In this document: piece after piece, positions 46,308 to 58,176 of the stretch
Numbering within the stretch: the first letter of the stretch is position 1
Layout: each line of letters opens with the position of its first letter
From: Zygnema cylindricum
Lineage: Eukaryota > Streptophyta > Zygnematophyceae > Zygnematales > Zygnemataceae
DNA: 64,000 bases
Direction of reading: 5' to 3'
NCBI GenBank assembly: GCA_037447655.1
Contig: JBBHKE010001973.1
Location: forward strand, 403,326 to 467,325
Notes under the pieces: generated by a model
Told to the model about the DNA's origin: nothing
Databases searched by the model: none
Seen by the model: the letters and a program-made list of their open reading frames with translations, nothing else
Program-made: the position numbers and the translations under genes

Positions 46308-49300
46308 ATGATAAAAAATATAATGAGATTTGCCAGTGGGAATTTAAAGACATGTATTGACTATACTTTATGCGTGGACGCGGGGTCTAATCCACCACAT
46401 CGACAACCAATTGTCACACATACTTCTACTACAACCCAAAATATTGTATATCAACGTGAAGAACGGTTGCGCAAAGAGCGTGAAAGAAAGAGAAATACAC
46501 ATGCATCAGAACAAGAACGGGATGATGGTGTACCGACAGAATCACAACGCAACGACGCACAACGAGCAGCTACCAAGCGCGCGCGAGAAACCTCGGAAGA
46601 ACGACAACAAATCCAATTTAAAGACCGTGAAAGAAAACGAGAAAAAGGTGCGTTTTAGTGGTTCATGAAACTACGATGTGATTGTAGTATAGTCACACGT
46701 TTAACACAAAAGCAATCTGATTGTGAATGTACGCATTTGAATGTTTAATTGAAGAAACTTTTATGAAAATAGAAAAGGTAGACTACCCCAACTTTAAAAG
46801 AACATTATTTATTTTAAACGTAAATAAATTATTGTTGTATTTAAGCTTTAAAAATGAAATAACAGTAAAAAAAAACGCAGTAGAAGTAGTGGAAAGAGAA
46901 ATTGGAGAAGGTCCAAAGTAGTATACGTAATTACCACATTGGACATGTGGATGCAGTTAGAGCCACATCGACGAAAGAAACAAGTGTTCAACGCAATGAA
47001 CGGTTACGTCAAGAACGTGCAAGGAAACGAGCACAAGAAACCCCTAAAAAACGTGAAGAGCGATTACTGAAAGATCGACAACGAAAACGTGCAAAACGTG
47101 CGCTAAAGAATAACACTGCAAGCGGGGTGGCAAGGGAAAACCTTCGAGACGTGGAAGAGAACCATACGGTGAACTTAAGGTTAAGGGAAAATGACATATG
47201 GACAACCGAAATAGGTACTATTTATGTCGAAGAACATTTTGCTCAGCATCATGACGAGGATGAAAGATCTCAAGCTGCTGGACAAGAAGCTAATGTTAAT
47301 CAATACAACACCGAATTTACTCACAAATCCATTGAAGAGCCTGAATTTAGACAACATACCGTACAACAACAAAATTTGACAGGAGAACAACGTGACACTC
47401 GAAGACGCACAGAAGGTGACCGTCAACGTCAGCGTATCACACGACGACGTGGAGGGGTGCTGAAAATCGCTTTAGGATTTCATGAACATTACATCTATCC
47501 AGAACGACATAGACTTCCACTTATGGAAATTACATGCACTTATTGCAACGCACAAAAATGGCCAGGAGAGACCCCAGGAGTTTGTTGTGTACTTGGCAAA
47601 GTACAACTTTGTTCATATGAAACGCCTCCGTCGGAGCTGTTAAATTTGTATAGCAATGCTAATTTTTTGAATAAAATTCGTTCATATAACATGGTGTTTT
47701 CGTTTACTTCACTTGGTGCATCCACAACATTACCTCTCAATGACCAATCGATTGGAGCAAGTAATGGCCCTTTTAATTTCCGTATTCAAGGAACAATATG
47801 TCATAGAATAGGTCAACTGTTACCTCAAGAAAATGAAGCTGCATTTGCACAAGTCTACGTCTTTGACACTTCAATGGAGACGCAAGTAAGCAGGCGAATG
47901 AGTATTATGGATGGATTAGACCTCAATATAGTGACAATGATTCAGAATATGATGAAGACACATAACCCATTGGCTCAACAATTTATATCAGCAGGAGAAC
48001 GAATACATGAAGCCCCTGAATTACGTTTAGTATTAAAAGATACTGTTCACAATTTAGACCAACGCCGTTACAATCGACCACAAGCGGAAGAAGTGGCGGC
48101 GATTTTGGTTAACCCAACTGAAAATACTGAGGGAAGAGATATAGTTTTAAATGTAAGAGGAGGGAATAGTATGATGCGGATCTTTGAGTCACATGCATTG
48201 TACGACCCACTCCAATACCCACTTCTATTTCCGTATGGTGAATTAGGGTGGCATTTTGGTTTGACAATGTCAAATAGCAGACGTGTTTCTCCAAGAGCTT
48301 ATGCAGCGTATCGCTTATTCACGCGTGCAGGAGAAAACAGCTTAATACACAAAGCCGGTCGCCTATTCCAACAGTATTGTGTAGACCAATATGCGAAAGT
48401 AGAGCAACAACGACTCAAGTTCCAGCGCGATAATCAAAGTACATTACGCGCAGAGTTGTACGGGGGATTAATGGATTTGATACCACGCGATCATTGTGTT
48501 GTCAGCGGTGAGGCAGGGCAACAAAGTCATGCAAACAATTTGGCAACACTTAATGTCATGGGAAACAACCGGAATGAAGACCTTTCAAGAACAGGGCGGC
48601 ACATTATCTTAGCGCCAAGCTTTACAGGTGGTGATAGATATATGCAGGAGCAATATCAAAACGCCATGGCAATTGTCCGCGCACTCGGCAAGCCGGATTT
48701 ATTCATTACGGTTACATGTAATCCTAAATGGAAAGAAATCAAACAATCATTGAAACCAGGAGAGATCGCCTCCAATCGACCTGACATTACTGTGCGAGTG
48801 TTTTCACTAAAGCTGAAAGCTATATTTCAAGACATTTCGGATGGTGCATTGGGAGTACAAGTGGCAAGAATTCACGTGATTGAGTTTCAAAAACGTGGTT
48901 TGCCTCATGCACATTTGCTGCTTATGTTAGCTGATGAGGACAAACCTCGAACAACCACAGAATATGACATGTTTGCTTCAGCAAAGATACCAGATCCCAT
49001 GAACAAGAAATTGTACAAAACAGTGACAACATGTATGATACATGGTCCATGTGACGTGCGTTGTTTACATGAGGGTAGATGCAAAAAAGGATTTCCAAAA
49101 GCATTCTGTGAAGAGACTCATGAAGATGGTAATGGATATCCTATGTACAAAAGACGAAATAATGGTCGTGTTTTTACAAAAAATGGGAAAACACTTGATA
49201 ATCAATTTGTTGTTCCATATAATCCTTGGGTTTCCCACAAATACAACTGTCACATAAATGTTGAAGTGTGCTCGACAATAGCATCGGTAAAATATTTGTA

Positions 49301-52056
49301 CAAGTATGTGTACAAAGGGCATGATCGTGCCGCAGTGTTAGTGGGAAACAACGAGCCTAGGGACGAAATTCAGCAATACTTAGATGCTCGATATGTATCC
49401 GCGTCAGAATCTTGTTGGAGATTGTTCGAGTTCCCCTTGCAAGCTAAGTCTCACACTGTAGAAAAGCTTCCCGTGCATTTACCTCATCAACAAATGGTTA
49501 TTTTTCGTGCAACAAAAAATGCGTCAACAGTTTTGAATCGTGCTTCATCTACGAAACTTACAAGTTACTTCAACTTATGTGCCAATGATGAGATCGCACG
49601 CTCCCTTTTGAATCCGGAAATCCCCAAACATTACATTTGGAAGAATAAATTTTGGCAAAAGGGAGCAAGAGTTAATCAAAGTGTCATAGGGAGAATGGTT
49701 ACTTGCTCACCAATTGAACCTGAACGTTATTACCTGCGTTTGTTACTTTGCTATCGACGAGGACCAATGTCCTACAAAGATTTGTGTACTATCGAAGGTG
49801 TCGAATATGGCACATTTGCAGAAGCCGCAAGTGCAATGGGACTTCGCGATGATGATGTAGAGTGGGGAAAATGCATGGAAGAAGCGGTATCATTCCAAAT
49901 GCCAAAACAACTTCGACACTTATTTGCCACAATCCTCCTGTGCGCTAATCTTCAATCCGCAAAATCGTTATGGGAAAAACACTTCAAAGACATGTCTGAG
50001 GATATCCACCATAAAAATCGCGTGAATTATACAGCTCATGAGTCGCGTAACAACGAGAATCTTCAACGAGAAGAAGAATACGAAACTCTATTAGACATCG
50101 AACAATTCTTACGTGGGGGTGGTAAATCGCTTACAGACTTTCCAACTCTACCCCAATTGGCACACTATCTAGAGCAACTCATTTGTCAAACACAAAGACG
50201 AAATCCATTAATAGACGCCAAAAAATCTTACAATCTTCAAGACATGACACGAGTGTTATCTTCAGTTACCACACTCAATGTGGAACAACAACAAGCATAT
50301 GACGTAGTTACAAATGCAGTGCAAGAAACATCGAAGATCGAAACTTGCCTTTTTCTTGATGGTCCAGGAGGTACTGGAAAATCATTTGTCATAGAGAAGA
50401 TTTTGGCAAAAGTGCGTACTAATGGCAAAATAGCTATTGCCGTTGCTGCAAGTGGTATAGCAGCATTGTTACTCACAGGAGGAAAGAAAGCGCACTCAAG
50501 ATTTAAGCTTCCATTGGATATAGATGCTCAATCCACATGCAATATCTCCTCTCAATCAGATCTTGCAGAGCTATTACGTCAAACCTCTCTAATCGTTTGG
50601 GATGAAGTTTCCATGTCTCATCGACATCTACTTGAGGCAGTAGATAGAACATTGCAAGATTTACGAGAAGATCACAAACCATTTGGGAATGTAGTGTTTC
50701 TCATAGCGGGCGATTTTCGCCAATGCCTCCCAGTTATTCAAAAAGCCACAGATGCTCAAATCATTGCAGCATGCGTTAAAAACAGTCCCCTATGGCAAAA
50801 ATTCAAACAACTTCGTCTGAAAATAAATATGCGCGTTCGCACAGCTCAAAATGACATTGCTGCCTCAACACTTCAAGAATTCGCCGACTTCTTGCTTCAA
50901 GTTGGGGAAGGGCGACACGAAGCACACCCACAGTTAGCACCAGAGTACATAAAGCTTCCGAAAGATATAGTGCTACATAGAAGCAATGACACAAATACAA
51001 ACTTGGAAAACCTCATTCAATGCACTTTTCCAGACGTAACAACGCAATACATTCGCGATGCATACTTCTGTGATCGTGTTATACTATCTCCTCGCAATGT
51101 GGATGTTAACATCGTCAACAACTTGGTGATGGAGAAAATACCAGAACAAGAGCATGAATACATTTCAGTGGACTCAGTGGAAAGCGAAGAACCTGGCCAG
51201 CAATTGTTGTTGCCACAAAAATTCCTCAACTCCTTAACGATCAGCGGCATCCCACCGCACATCCTCAAACTAAAAATAGGTACGTCATTTTTTCTCCGAA
51301 CTTGATTTACCATACAGTTGTTTAAGTCTCTAAATACCAATATGAAAATCTACTTAATCAACAATCAACAATGTATAATATCTATGATTAAATTCAAATT
51401 ATTATCTCAAACAACACACTTATATGTTAAATACATGTTCTTTAACATGATTCAAATTAATGCAAGTTTTCATGGTTATTTATCAGTTGGAACATCAGTA
51501 TAAACATGCACGTACATACAAACCACAATGTATAATTTCAATAAATTAAATTTTATGAACAAAAAACATATAATGAGTTATTCAATACATATTAATTAAC
51601 ATTTATCAATCTGAAACAGGTACACCAATCATTCTAATGCGTAATATCAACGGCGAAAAATGACTTTGTAATGGAACCAAACTTCGAGTGGTGGGTCTTT
51701 CCAGAAATTGCATTTACGCAAAAATACTCACTGGTGTTGCACGAAACAACGATATTTTTATTCCGCGTATACCGATGATCAGCAACGAAAAAACTTTGCC
51801 ATTCCAAATCAAACGTCGACAATTTCCAGTACAAGTAGGATTTGCCATGACAATCAACAAAGCACAAGGACAATCAATACACCACTTGTGTCTGTATTTG
51901 CCCCAATCGGTGTTTGCACCCGAACAACTGTATGTGGCATTGTCGCGAGTTACTTCACGCGCCAATGTAAAAGTGTTGATTGAAGAACCGATACTTGAGG
52001 ATGACAACGGAACGTATACTAAAAATGTTGTTTACAAAAGTGTTATTAATGCATAG
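46308..52056 (+). CDS. Helitron Rep/helicase (one nonsense codon)
   Basis: Three exons join in phase: 46308-46647, 46957-51279 and 51620-52056 (GT-AG introns). The N-terminus is basic and repetitive (ERLRKERERKR, ERLRQERARKR). A Helitron-like N domain includes YDPLQYPLLFPYGE. The HUH nuclease has FQKRGLPHAHLLLML (about 48887-48930) and the tyrosine region KYLYKYVYKG (49291-49320). The SF1 PIF1-type helicase has Walker A GPGGTGKS (50362-50385), IVWDEVSM, GDFRQCLPV, then FAMTINKAQGQS and LYVALSRVTS at the end. The protein would nick, unwind and rolling-circle transfer its own DNA. An in-frame TGA at 51661-51663 replaces the expected Gly before LCNGT, so the last helicase motifs would be lost unless read through. 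Otherwise the frame is clean, suggesting recent activity. Confidence 0.9.
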
Positions 52057-52583
52057 TGTACATCAGTTAAATTATAAGTGACACAAGTAGACAAATGATA
52101 TGCTAAGGTTTTGATTTCAAATGCATTTTGTGTAACAAAACACACCAACATGAAATCTGTAGCTAAAAATAAACATTTGATTTCTGACAGTTACACATAG
52201 ATCTATGCGGGTTAGTTGAGTATAGTTAGTCAGTTGTCATTGCTAGAGCAACACGCCATTAAACATTGTTACAAAGGTGACACTCAATCATCAACAAACC
52301 CATTTAATCTCAACTTCGTTATTTATGTTGTGAAGTAGCTACATATGATTATGAACTTCAAAACATATTTGTTTGCACAAAATGGCATCTTACATGGTGC
52401 ATCATGTCGGTTTATAATTGTCTAAAACTGTCTAAATTTGTACTGTAAATCAAAACACTTTATTGATGTTATTCCCACATATTATTCAATATCGTAAACT
52501 TCATCAATGACCCACCTGTAGTTGTTCCCAAATATGAGTATATAAAAGCTCCGTACAAGCATAAACGCACACAACACGAACCT

Positions 52584-52612
52584 TGCCCGTGTAACGGGCA
52601 TTTTTTGTCTTG
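52584..52612 (+). other. Candidate Helitron 3' terminus
   Basis: A 7-bp stem (TGCCCGT, loop GTA, ACGGGCA, 52584-52600) is followed 12 bases later by CTTG and then T. Helitrons end in a short GC-rich hairpin 10-12 bp before CTRR, usually followed by T. CTTG deviates at one base from CTRR. Sequence after about 52620 matches the right arm of the surrounding TIR element, which supports this boundary. Bases 52057-52583 are AT-rich transposon 3' sequence. Confidence 0.55.
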
Positions 52613-53439
52613 TACCAAAAAAAAACCAATTGCACGTTTCCAGCCTATGCGTGACTTTTTTATTGCGCTCTTTTCCGTACAGGGGCGGTGGAAGGGGTCT
52701 CGACCAACGGACGCCATTTCGCAAAAGCGAAGTCCATGAAAGCGCCCCTCTCTCTCTCCCTCTCCCACTACCGCGTCTATCTTACAATTCTTGCAATGAA
52801 AAACGTCAATAATGGTATTTCAAATAAAAGATCTCTAAAAACGATTTCTTTTTACTATCTTTGGGCGTATTTTGATGGCAAGTAGAGTGAGAAAAGACTA
52901 AAAAACAAAATCGGTAAACCATGGCAGAATGTTTTAGAATTTGTGACGTCGACGCAGTCATAATTTGAGTGTGACGCCAAAATGTCACAAACCCTAAACA
53001 TCTACAATGGCACAAGTAGGTAGACGTCTACAACCGTCGCTATTTTTTAAATGTCATCCATTGTCGCGAGTTTTATAGTCGTCTACAACCGTCACAAATT
53101 ACACCCACGTCTACATCCGTCACAATCTAGAGTAATGATTTCATTTCTTTACATAGGAATGCTCTGAAAGTAGTTCGCAGAATCTTCGCCAAAAACAAAG
53201 TTACAAGACTAAAGTTTCGGCTACATGGGAAAGTCCCCTAACTGACAAAAAAAAACATGCCTTATTTTCTATGCGTATTTTGCATGTATGTGCCAAGTTT
53301 CGAAGAAAACCGTACACAAAACTTTGTCTTTCTGCTTGTTTTCTTTCACGTGGCAAATTTGAAGGAACCGTTACATAAAACTTTGTCTTTTCTATGCTCG
53401 TTTTGCTACTGTGGGCCAAGTTTTGAAAGAAACAACTTA

Positions 53440-54130
53440 TAACTTAAATAAAACCAACACGTTCAAATAACAAGATAATAAAACCGTCTAATAGTAATGA
53501 AATAAACTCATGAATTAAAACCAACTCATTCAAATAGTAAATACCAGTGTTGTGTATCGGCAAGGTTTTGCCGATAATCGATATGAACCTTTTTTTGGCT
53601 TACCAATAATCAATATATTGGCACGATATTTCGACACCGGTGCCGATAAAAGACCGATAAAATCGGTTTTTTATCGTGACAACACCGGTACCGATAACTA
53701 TCAGCAATAATTGTACGGTTCGTACCGTACAGTTGTACGGTTATTCCATATTACTGAACCGCCGTTATTCTGTTACACATAGTAGGGAACAGATTGTTAA
53801 ACTGGCATGCCACACTATATAAAGTGAAAAATATAATATAGTATATTATAAAGTACTATTATATAGCGTACCATAATTTTTCCACTTATCGCCTATTAGG
53901 AATTTGTTGGTCTCGGAGCGATATATCGAGATCCTTGACAGTTCGATAACCTATAACTATTGGTATCGGTGTTATCGCGACAAATTTATTGCCGAGATAC
54001 AACACTAGTAAATACAAAACCAACCAATAATTACAAAATCAAGTCGTTCAAATATTACCAACTCATTCAAATATATAAAAATAAAACCAACCAAGAAAGA
54101 AATCAACCCATTCAAATAATTGCTTAAACT
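53440..54130. repeat. AT-rich minisatellite interrupted by a MITE
   Basis: Units like AAAACCAACTCATTCAAATA occur both before (53445-53544) and after (54008-54130) the hAT-like element at 53545-54007. Confidence 0.65.
53545..54007. mobile_element. hAT-like MITE with 8-bp duplication, copy 1
   Basis: The element begins CAGTGTTGTGTATCGGCAA and its other end reads TAGTGTTGTATCTCGGCAA on the opposite strand. GTAAATAC flanks both sides (53537-53544, 54008-54015). The YAGTG termini and 8-bp duplication are diagnostic of hAT elements. The 463-bp interior is rich in TATCGG/CCGATA and has no gene. Confidence 0.85.
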
Positions 54131-54179
54131 GCTCCAATTGATGCTTAGCACTCAAAACTTATACCCATTCTAAATACAA

Positions 54180-54285
54180 AAAAATGCATTTGTTACAAAA
54201 AATATGCCTTTGCTACAAAAACATGCCTTTCTTACAAAAATATGCCTTCGCTACAAAAAAATATTGTTACAAAAATATGTCGTTC
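54180..54285. repeat. TACAAAAATATGCCTTTGC tandem repeat
   Basis: Four to five units of about 19-22 bp. There is no gene nearby. Bases 54286-54557 show no feature. Confidence 0.75.
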
Positions 54286-54565
54286 AGTCAAGAGCTTGTA
54301 CTATAAAAGCGTGTAATTGCCTAAAAATTGAAAAGAAAGCAACAGTTTTAGGAAGTTCCCAAGTAAGCCTCGACTGAAGGAACTTGTGACAGTCAACCTC
54401 GAGAAACAATAATACTAATTTTATAAATCCTGAGCTCCTACAGAAAAAGAGAAAATTACTGATTCCAAAATGAGATAAATGTCTGCAAGTCTATTAAAAA
54501 ACATAAAATCAGTGTGTTGCAGAATACTCCTTTCAAGTCTTGTCTTAATTCAGAGGGATTAAAAT

Positions 54566-54901
54566 CATAGTTGTTCAAATCGCATATTACGCACGAAACG
54601 AACGCGCGAATAATAGTTTTGATTCGCATTTACCGATTTTAGAAAATCGTTAAAATGCGTACCCGATTATGTATCCGTACGCTTCGGTACATTTTTCAAA
54701 TTTGAATTCCTAAAAATTCCTACAGAAATTCAAACTTAGCTCGCGCAAATGGTGCAACGTCTTTTTCAAAAATTCCGTACAGTTTGCCGTTCAGTTTTCC
54801 GTACAGTCAAAACTTAACGAAATTTACGAAAAGTATAAAACTAACGAATTATACGTAGAAATCGTAAAAAAGGAAAAAATCGCGCGAATTGAACAACTAT
54901 G
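54566..54901. mobile_element. hAT-like MITE with 8-bp duplication, copy 2
   Basis: The ends are CATAGTTGTTCAAATCGC and the inverted GCGCGAATTGAACAACTATG. ATTAAAAT lies on both sides (54558-54565, 54902-54909). The 336-bp interior is GTAC-rich and non-coding. An 8-bp duplication fits hAT, although the terminus is unlike copy 1. Confidence 0.8.
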
Positions 54902-55372
54902 ATTAAAATTCAGCCTTTCCACAATAAATGTCGGCAAGTCATTTCTGCACGCGATTTTAAACTTCGTCAAATACAAAAAAAAAAAAAAAAACACTTAGCA
55001 GGAAATTTATGCCTCTATATGCTTCTATACATTAACTACCACAACAAACCTTCCACCTTTCTCCCCCCTTCCCCCTCACCTCCTCTCCATCCCCTTCCTT
55101 CCCTTCCCTCCTTTCAGCTCTTTCCTGCTTCTCTACCCCTCTCCCTCCATTTCCTTACATATCTTCCTAAATGTAAACTCTCTGCAAAATACATGTGGCA
55201 TCGATAAAAGAAAAAATGGGAATGGTAAATGGGTCTTTCTGAAATACACAGTTAAGTATGATTACTTTATATTATATCATAAGCACGAAAAAGTTTGTTA
55301 CTGAATAGGTAAACCCTAAATAGTTTATTAAATATTGATGTGGTACTGACTAATTCATTTACAAGAGTCAAC

Positions 55373-55398
55373 AATTGACCTCCCTGAGGAGGCCAATT
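55373..55398. other. CCTCC-CTGA-GGAGG hairpin
   Basis: The arms AATTGACCTCC and GGAGGCCAATT (one mismatch) surround CTGA. It resembles the hairpins within the TIR elements at 17537 and 58793. No surrounding element ends were located. Bases 54910-55730 otherwise hold only low-complexity sequence and pyrimidine runs at 55050-55160. Confidence 0.6.
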
Positions 55399-55737
55399 TT
55401 TTTTTGTGCAACCCAAAAAGAAAAAGAAAAAAAAACTTGAAGAAACCTGACGCATAATATGTGATGCCTCAACTTCTGAACAAATTCAGTGCAAAACAAA
55501 AAAAAAATTGTCCAGAAACTTGTTGAAATGTGAAATAAACGTGGATATTAGTTAAAAGTTCATATTGACGTACATACTTACCACAAAACTGATGGTCCAT
55601 CGTATAAATATTTGTTTCCTATTCAACCAAAACATCTTCAACGCACTTCCAGCGAAACCCTAATCCAAAATTTGAACAACTTCCAAAAGCAACTTGTCAA
55701 TTTCACTCTTATACAAAGAGAGAAAAGTCGAAGTCAA

Positions 55738-55806
55738 AGTCTCCAGCCCAGTCTCCAGTCTCCAGCCTCCAGCCTCCAGTCTCCACTCTCCACTCTCCAC
55801 TCTCCA
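55738..55806. repeat. CTCCAGYCTCCA/CTCTCCA microsatellite
   Basis: Seven-base units of CTCCAGC, CTCCAGT and CTCTCCA in tandem. Bases 55810-56357 hold no gene. Confidence 0.85.
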
Positions 55807-56357
55807 TTATCTTTAATGGTTTTATGAATCTCACAAATCTCCAGCTGCAAAACGACAATATGACAGCATCAGCTTTGTCATCAGAGCATGAAAAATCACA
55901 GGTTATCAAAAATAACTTAAAATGTTGAAGAAATCTTAAGAAGCAACAAGACGATCAATAGTTTAACTTAACCAGGTAATAGTCGTAAAAGTAATAGTAG
56001 TAGCAAGTAAACCAAAGCGTATCATTGAAACAAGAACAACCAGGCAACTGAGATTGCACAACAATCATTCATTTTTGCAAACACTAAATTGGCGTGTATT
56101 GGCAAAAATCCCTTGTGCTTTCACTTGTTCATTGTTTTCTATAAAACATATCTTAAAAGTTTGGAAACAACAATTGTTCATTCCACTAACAATTTACAAG
56201 AATGGGATTAATGATCATCCCCAGTATCTCCTGTAGCCACTTTTCACCTTTGCCTTTCACCAAACACCCCTCCAACAATTATCCACTTACATAGATGTTC
56301 TATTCATTTCTTTCGGTATTGATGTTTTATCAAGTTACATTGACCTCCATGTATCAG

Positions 56358-56729
56358 TCAAATCCAGCCGTTGTTAACTTCCAAAAGTGGAATATCATCA
56401 CTATTCTCCTCATAATCCATCACCATTCCCTTCATCATTCCCTCTGCAAAAACAACCACAAACCTCCCAATTAGTTCACTCTCCCGACATTGTACTAAAT
56501 CATGAAGAAGTCGCCAAAACAGGTAAAGAAGAATTGTGAAAAAAAAGAAAGCAAGAATATACATACATACATGGGTTTTTGGAGTTTTTTAGCGTTTTAA
56601 AGCGCTTTTTTATTATTCATCTCTTGTCAAAACTGCACCAAATATTTGCAAGATCCACTACAGCTCTAAAAATATAAAAAAGCGATGTGGACAGTGAGGT
56701 GGAAACAAGAAGTAAGAAGGCGTGATTTT
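56358..56729 (-). other. Downstream flank of mTERF copy D with a conserved acceptor-like site
   Basis: On the minus strand TTGTTTTTGCAG is followed by AGGGAATGATGAAGGGAATGG. This matches the position and sequence downstream of copies A (3848) and C (27311), where TTTGCAGAGAC precedes a GAAGGGAATGT segment. It suggests a real spliced 3' exon in the ancestral gene. After it an open stretch reads KGMVMDYEENSDDIPLLEV before a stop at 56358. Confidence 0.4.
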
Positions 56730-58016
56730 TTACCACTCACATTGCTTCCGGAAATGAATTCCAAACTTTTGTTCAAAACCGTCGTTTGTTAGGCAAAAAA
56801 TTACCGATAAAGAATGGAGGCTTCCCTCAATATTGGCCCTGATAAGAGAATTATGACGTAGTTTTAAGCGTTTTTCAAGAGAGTACGTAAGAACCGATGG
56901 ATTTGCCGCCACATCCTCTATACTGCGTCCCATTTCCTTCAGCAAAAAGTCCAATTTTGGGCTGATAGTATTCCAAGAAAGGCCCAGAAGTCCTGGTTGA
57001 GCCTGCACCAATTTCAAGCATCTCTCTTCTCCAAAATATTGTTGAAGTTGTTTATAAGTATTTTTTATTGTGGAAAGAGGAACCAAGAGAATGGACGGCT
57101 GTTTCAGCAAAACACGTTCCGAAGTATCTGTGCCAAACAACTCCTTTATACCAATGGCAGTTTCTTGCAAAGCTTGACTCTTTCTACAGGCAATACTAGG
57201 AAATCTTCTAAGTGCATCACTACCTCGTTGATCCGGGAAAATGCCTTTGACAGTCTCTACCCCTTCTTTAATGGTTTTATCGCTAAGTGAGATCACAATC
57301 GGAAACTTTTCCACCATGCCAGTAGTAATAGGACAACCTACATTTGACCACAACTGCACTTTGGATTCGAGCCTAGCTGGAAGAATGCCTAAAATTGCCG
57401 GCAGTCGACTGACAACTTTCCCTAAATTCTGTACTTTCAGAGAGTCCCGGAGATAGTTGAATACGGCCTCATGCTGCTCATCTGAATAAGAGAGGATTAC
57501 CTGATTAGTATCTCTCTCAATAACATTAAGGAACTGCTCTGAGTTGATGCCATACCGACTGAAAACAGCCGCCTTTCGAAGAATATGATGCTTATTTCTT
57601 ACTAAGGAAACATTTCTTTTCTTCAAAATCCTCTCCAACTGAGCTCTGCCGCAACCCAGACTTAGCAGAATTTCTGTGACATCTGCCACGTCGGATTCTA
57701 AAACTGCTTCTTGATGCCTAACCTTTGCCACATCATTGCGTACCGTTATCGTGTCACGTCCTGGTTTTGTGACGTGACGTTCCCCGCCACCCGCCTTGGA
57801 CTGGTCGTTGGCCTCGCTAGGGGCCTTAAGTAGGCGGCCAGGGAAACAGTGCAGGCAGGCGAACTGCTGCCAAGAGGAGTGGTGGGGGACGGCTGGCTTG
57901 GCTTGTGGCACGTGTGGAGGGAGAGCTGGCGGCCGGCTGGACGGAGAGAGCAAAGCGAGGAGAGAAGCGAGAGAGCGAGAGAACGGACCACGGAGGCGCA
58001 GGGACGCCCAGGCCAT
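56730..58016 (-). CDS. mTERF-like protein, copy D (intact)
   Basis: An uninterrupted 428-residue frame starts at ATG 58016 (MAWASLRLRGPFSRSL), the same aligned start as the plus-strand copies. The leader (residues 1-90) is Ser/Arg/Pro-rich and organelle-targeting-like. Repeats follow: LGCGRAQLERILKKR, VEKFPIVI, LLKQPSILLVP, VLTYSLEKRLKLR. It is the most diverged of the well-preserved copies. Only the first third of the invariant cassette is still nearly unchanged, and many later positions differ. It is in the opposite orientation and 30 kb from the cluster, so it is an older duplicate that still looks functional. Role: inferred organellar nucleic-acid-binding factor. Confidence 0.85.
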   Translation of the reverse strand: MAWASLRLRGPFSRSLASLLALLSPSSRPPALPPHVPQAKPAVPHHSSWQQFACLHCFPGRLLKAPSEANDQSKAGGGERHVTKPGRDTITVRNDVAKVRHQEAVLESDVADVTEILLSLGCGRAQLERILKKRNVSLVRNKHHILRKAAVFSRYGINSEQFLNVIERDTNQVILSYSDEQHEAVFNYLRDSLKVQNLGKVVSRLPAILGILPARLESKVQLWSNVGCPITTGMVEKFPIVISLSDKTIKEGVETVKGIFPDQRGSDALRRFPSIACRKSQALQETAIGIKELFGTDTSERVLLKQPSILLVPLSTIKNTYKQLQQYFGEERCLKLVQAQPGLLGLSWNTISPKLDFLLKEMGRSIEDVAANPSVLTYSLEKRLKLRHNSLIRANIEGSLHSLSVIFCLTNDGFEQKFGIHFRKQCEW

Positions 58017-58176
58017 CAGAGTGGAAATGGAGAATGAGAGGGAGGAGGAGAGAGGGAAGAGAGGTGGAGGGAAGAGAGGTGGAGGGAAGAGAATGTGGAG
58101 AAAAATTGGCGGCTAAATATTCAAAATGTAAGCATACATCACGGCCATCTATATTAGCGACATGGCAGCTACAGTA

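Larger units (their letters stand above)
44118..53238. mobile_element. 9.1-kb TIR element (PIF/Harbinger-like) carrying a nested Helitron
   Basis: The left end GGGCACTTTCCCATGT and right end ACATGGGAAAGTCCCC are inverted copies with one mismatch, flanked by TAA on both sides (44115-44117, 53239-53241). The left arm (44118 to about 44400) and right arm (about 52620-53238) match the arms of the 949-bp element at 16274-17222. Shared features are the AAAATCACCTC hairpin at 44352-44375 on the left and CCATGGC, GTGACGTCGACG and AAACCCTAAACAT on the right. Between the arms lies a Helitron. The host element has no transposase of its own here. Confidence 0.65.
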
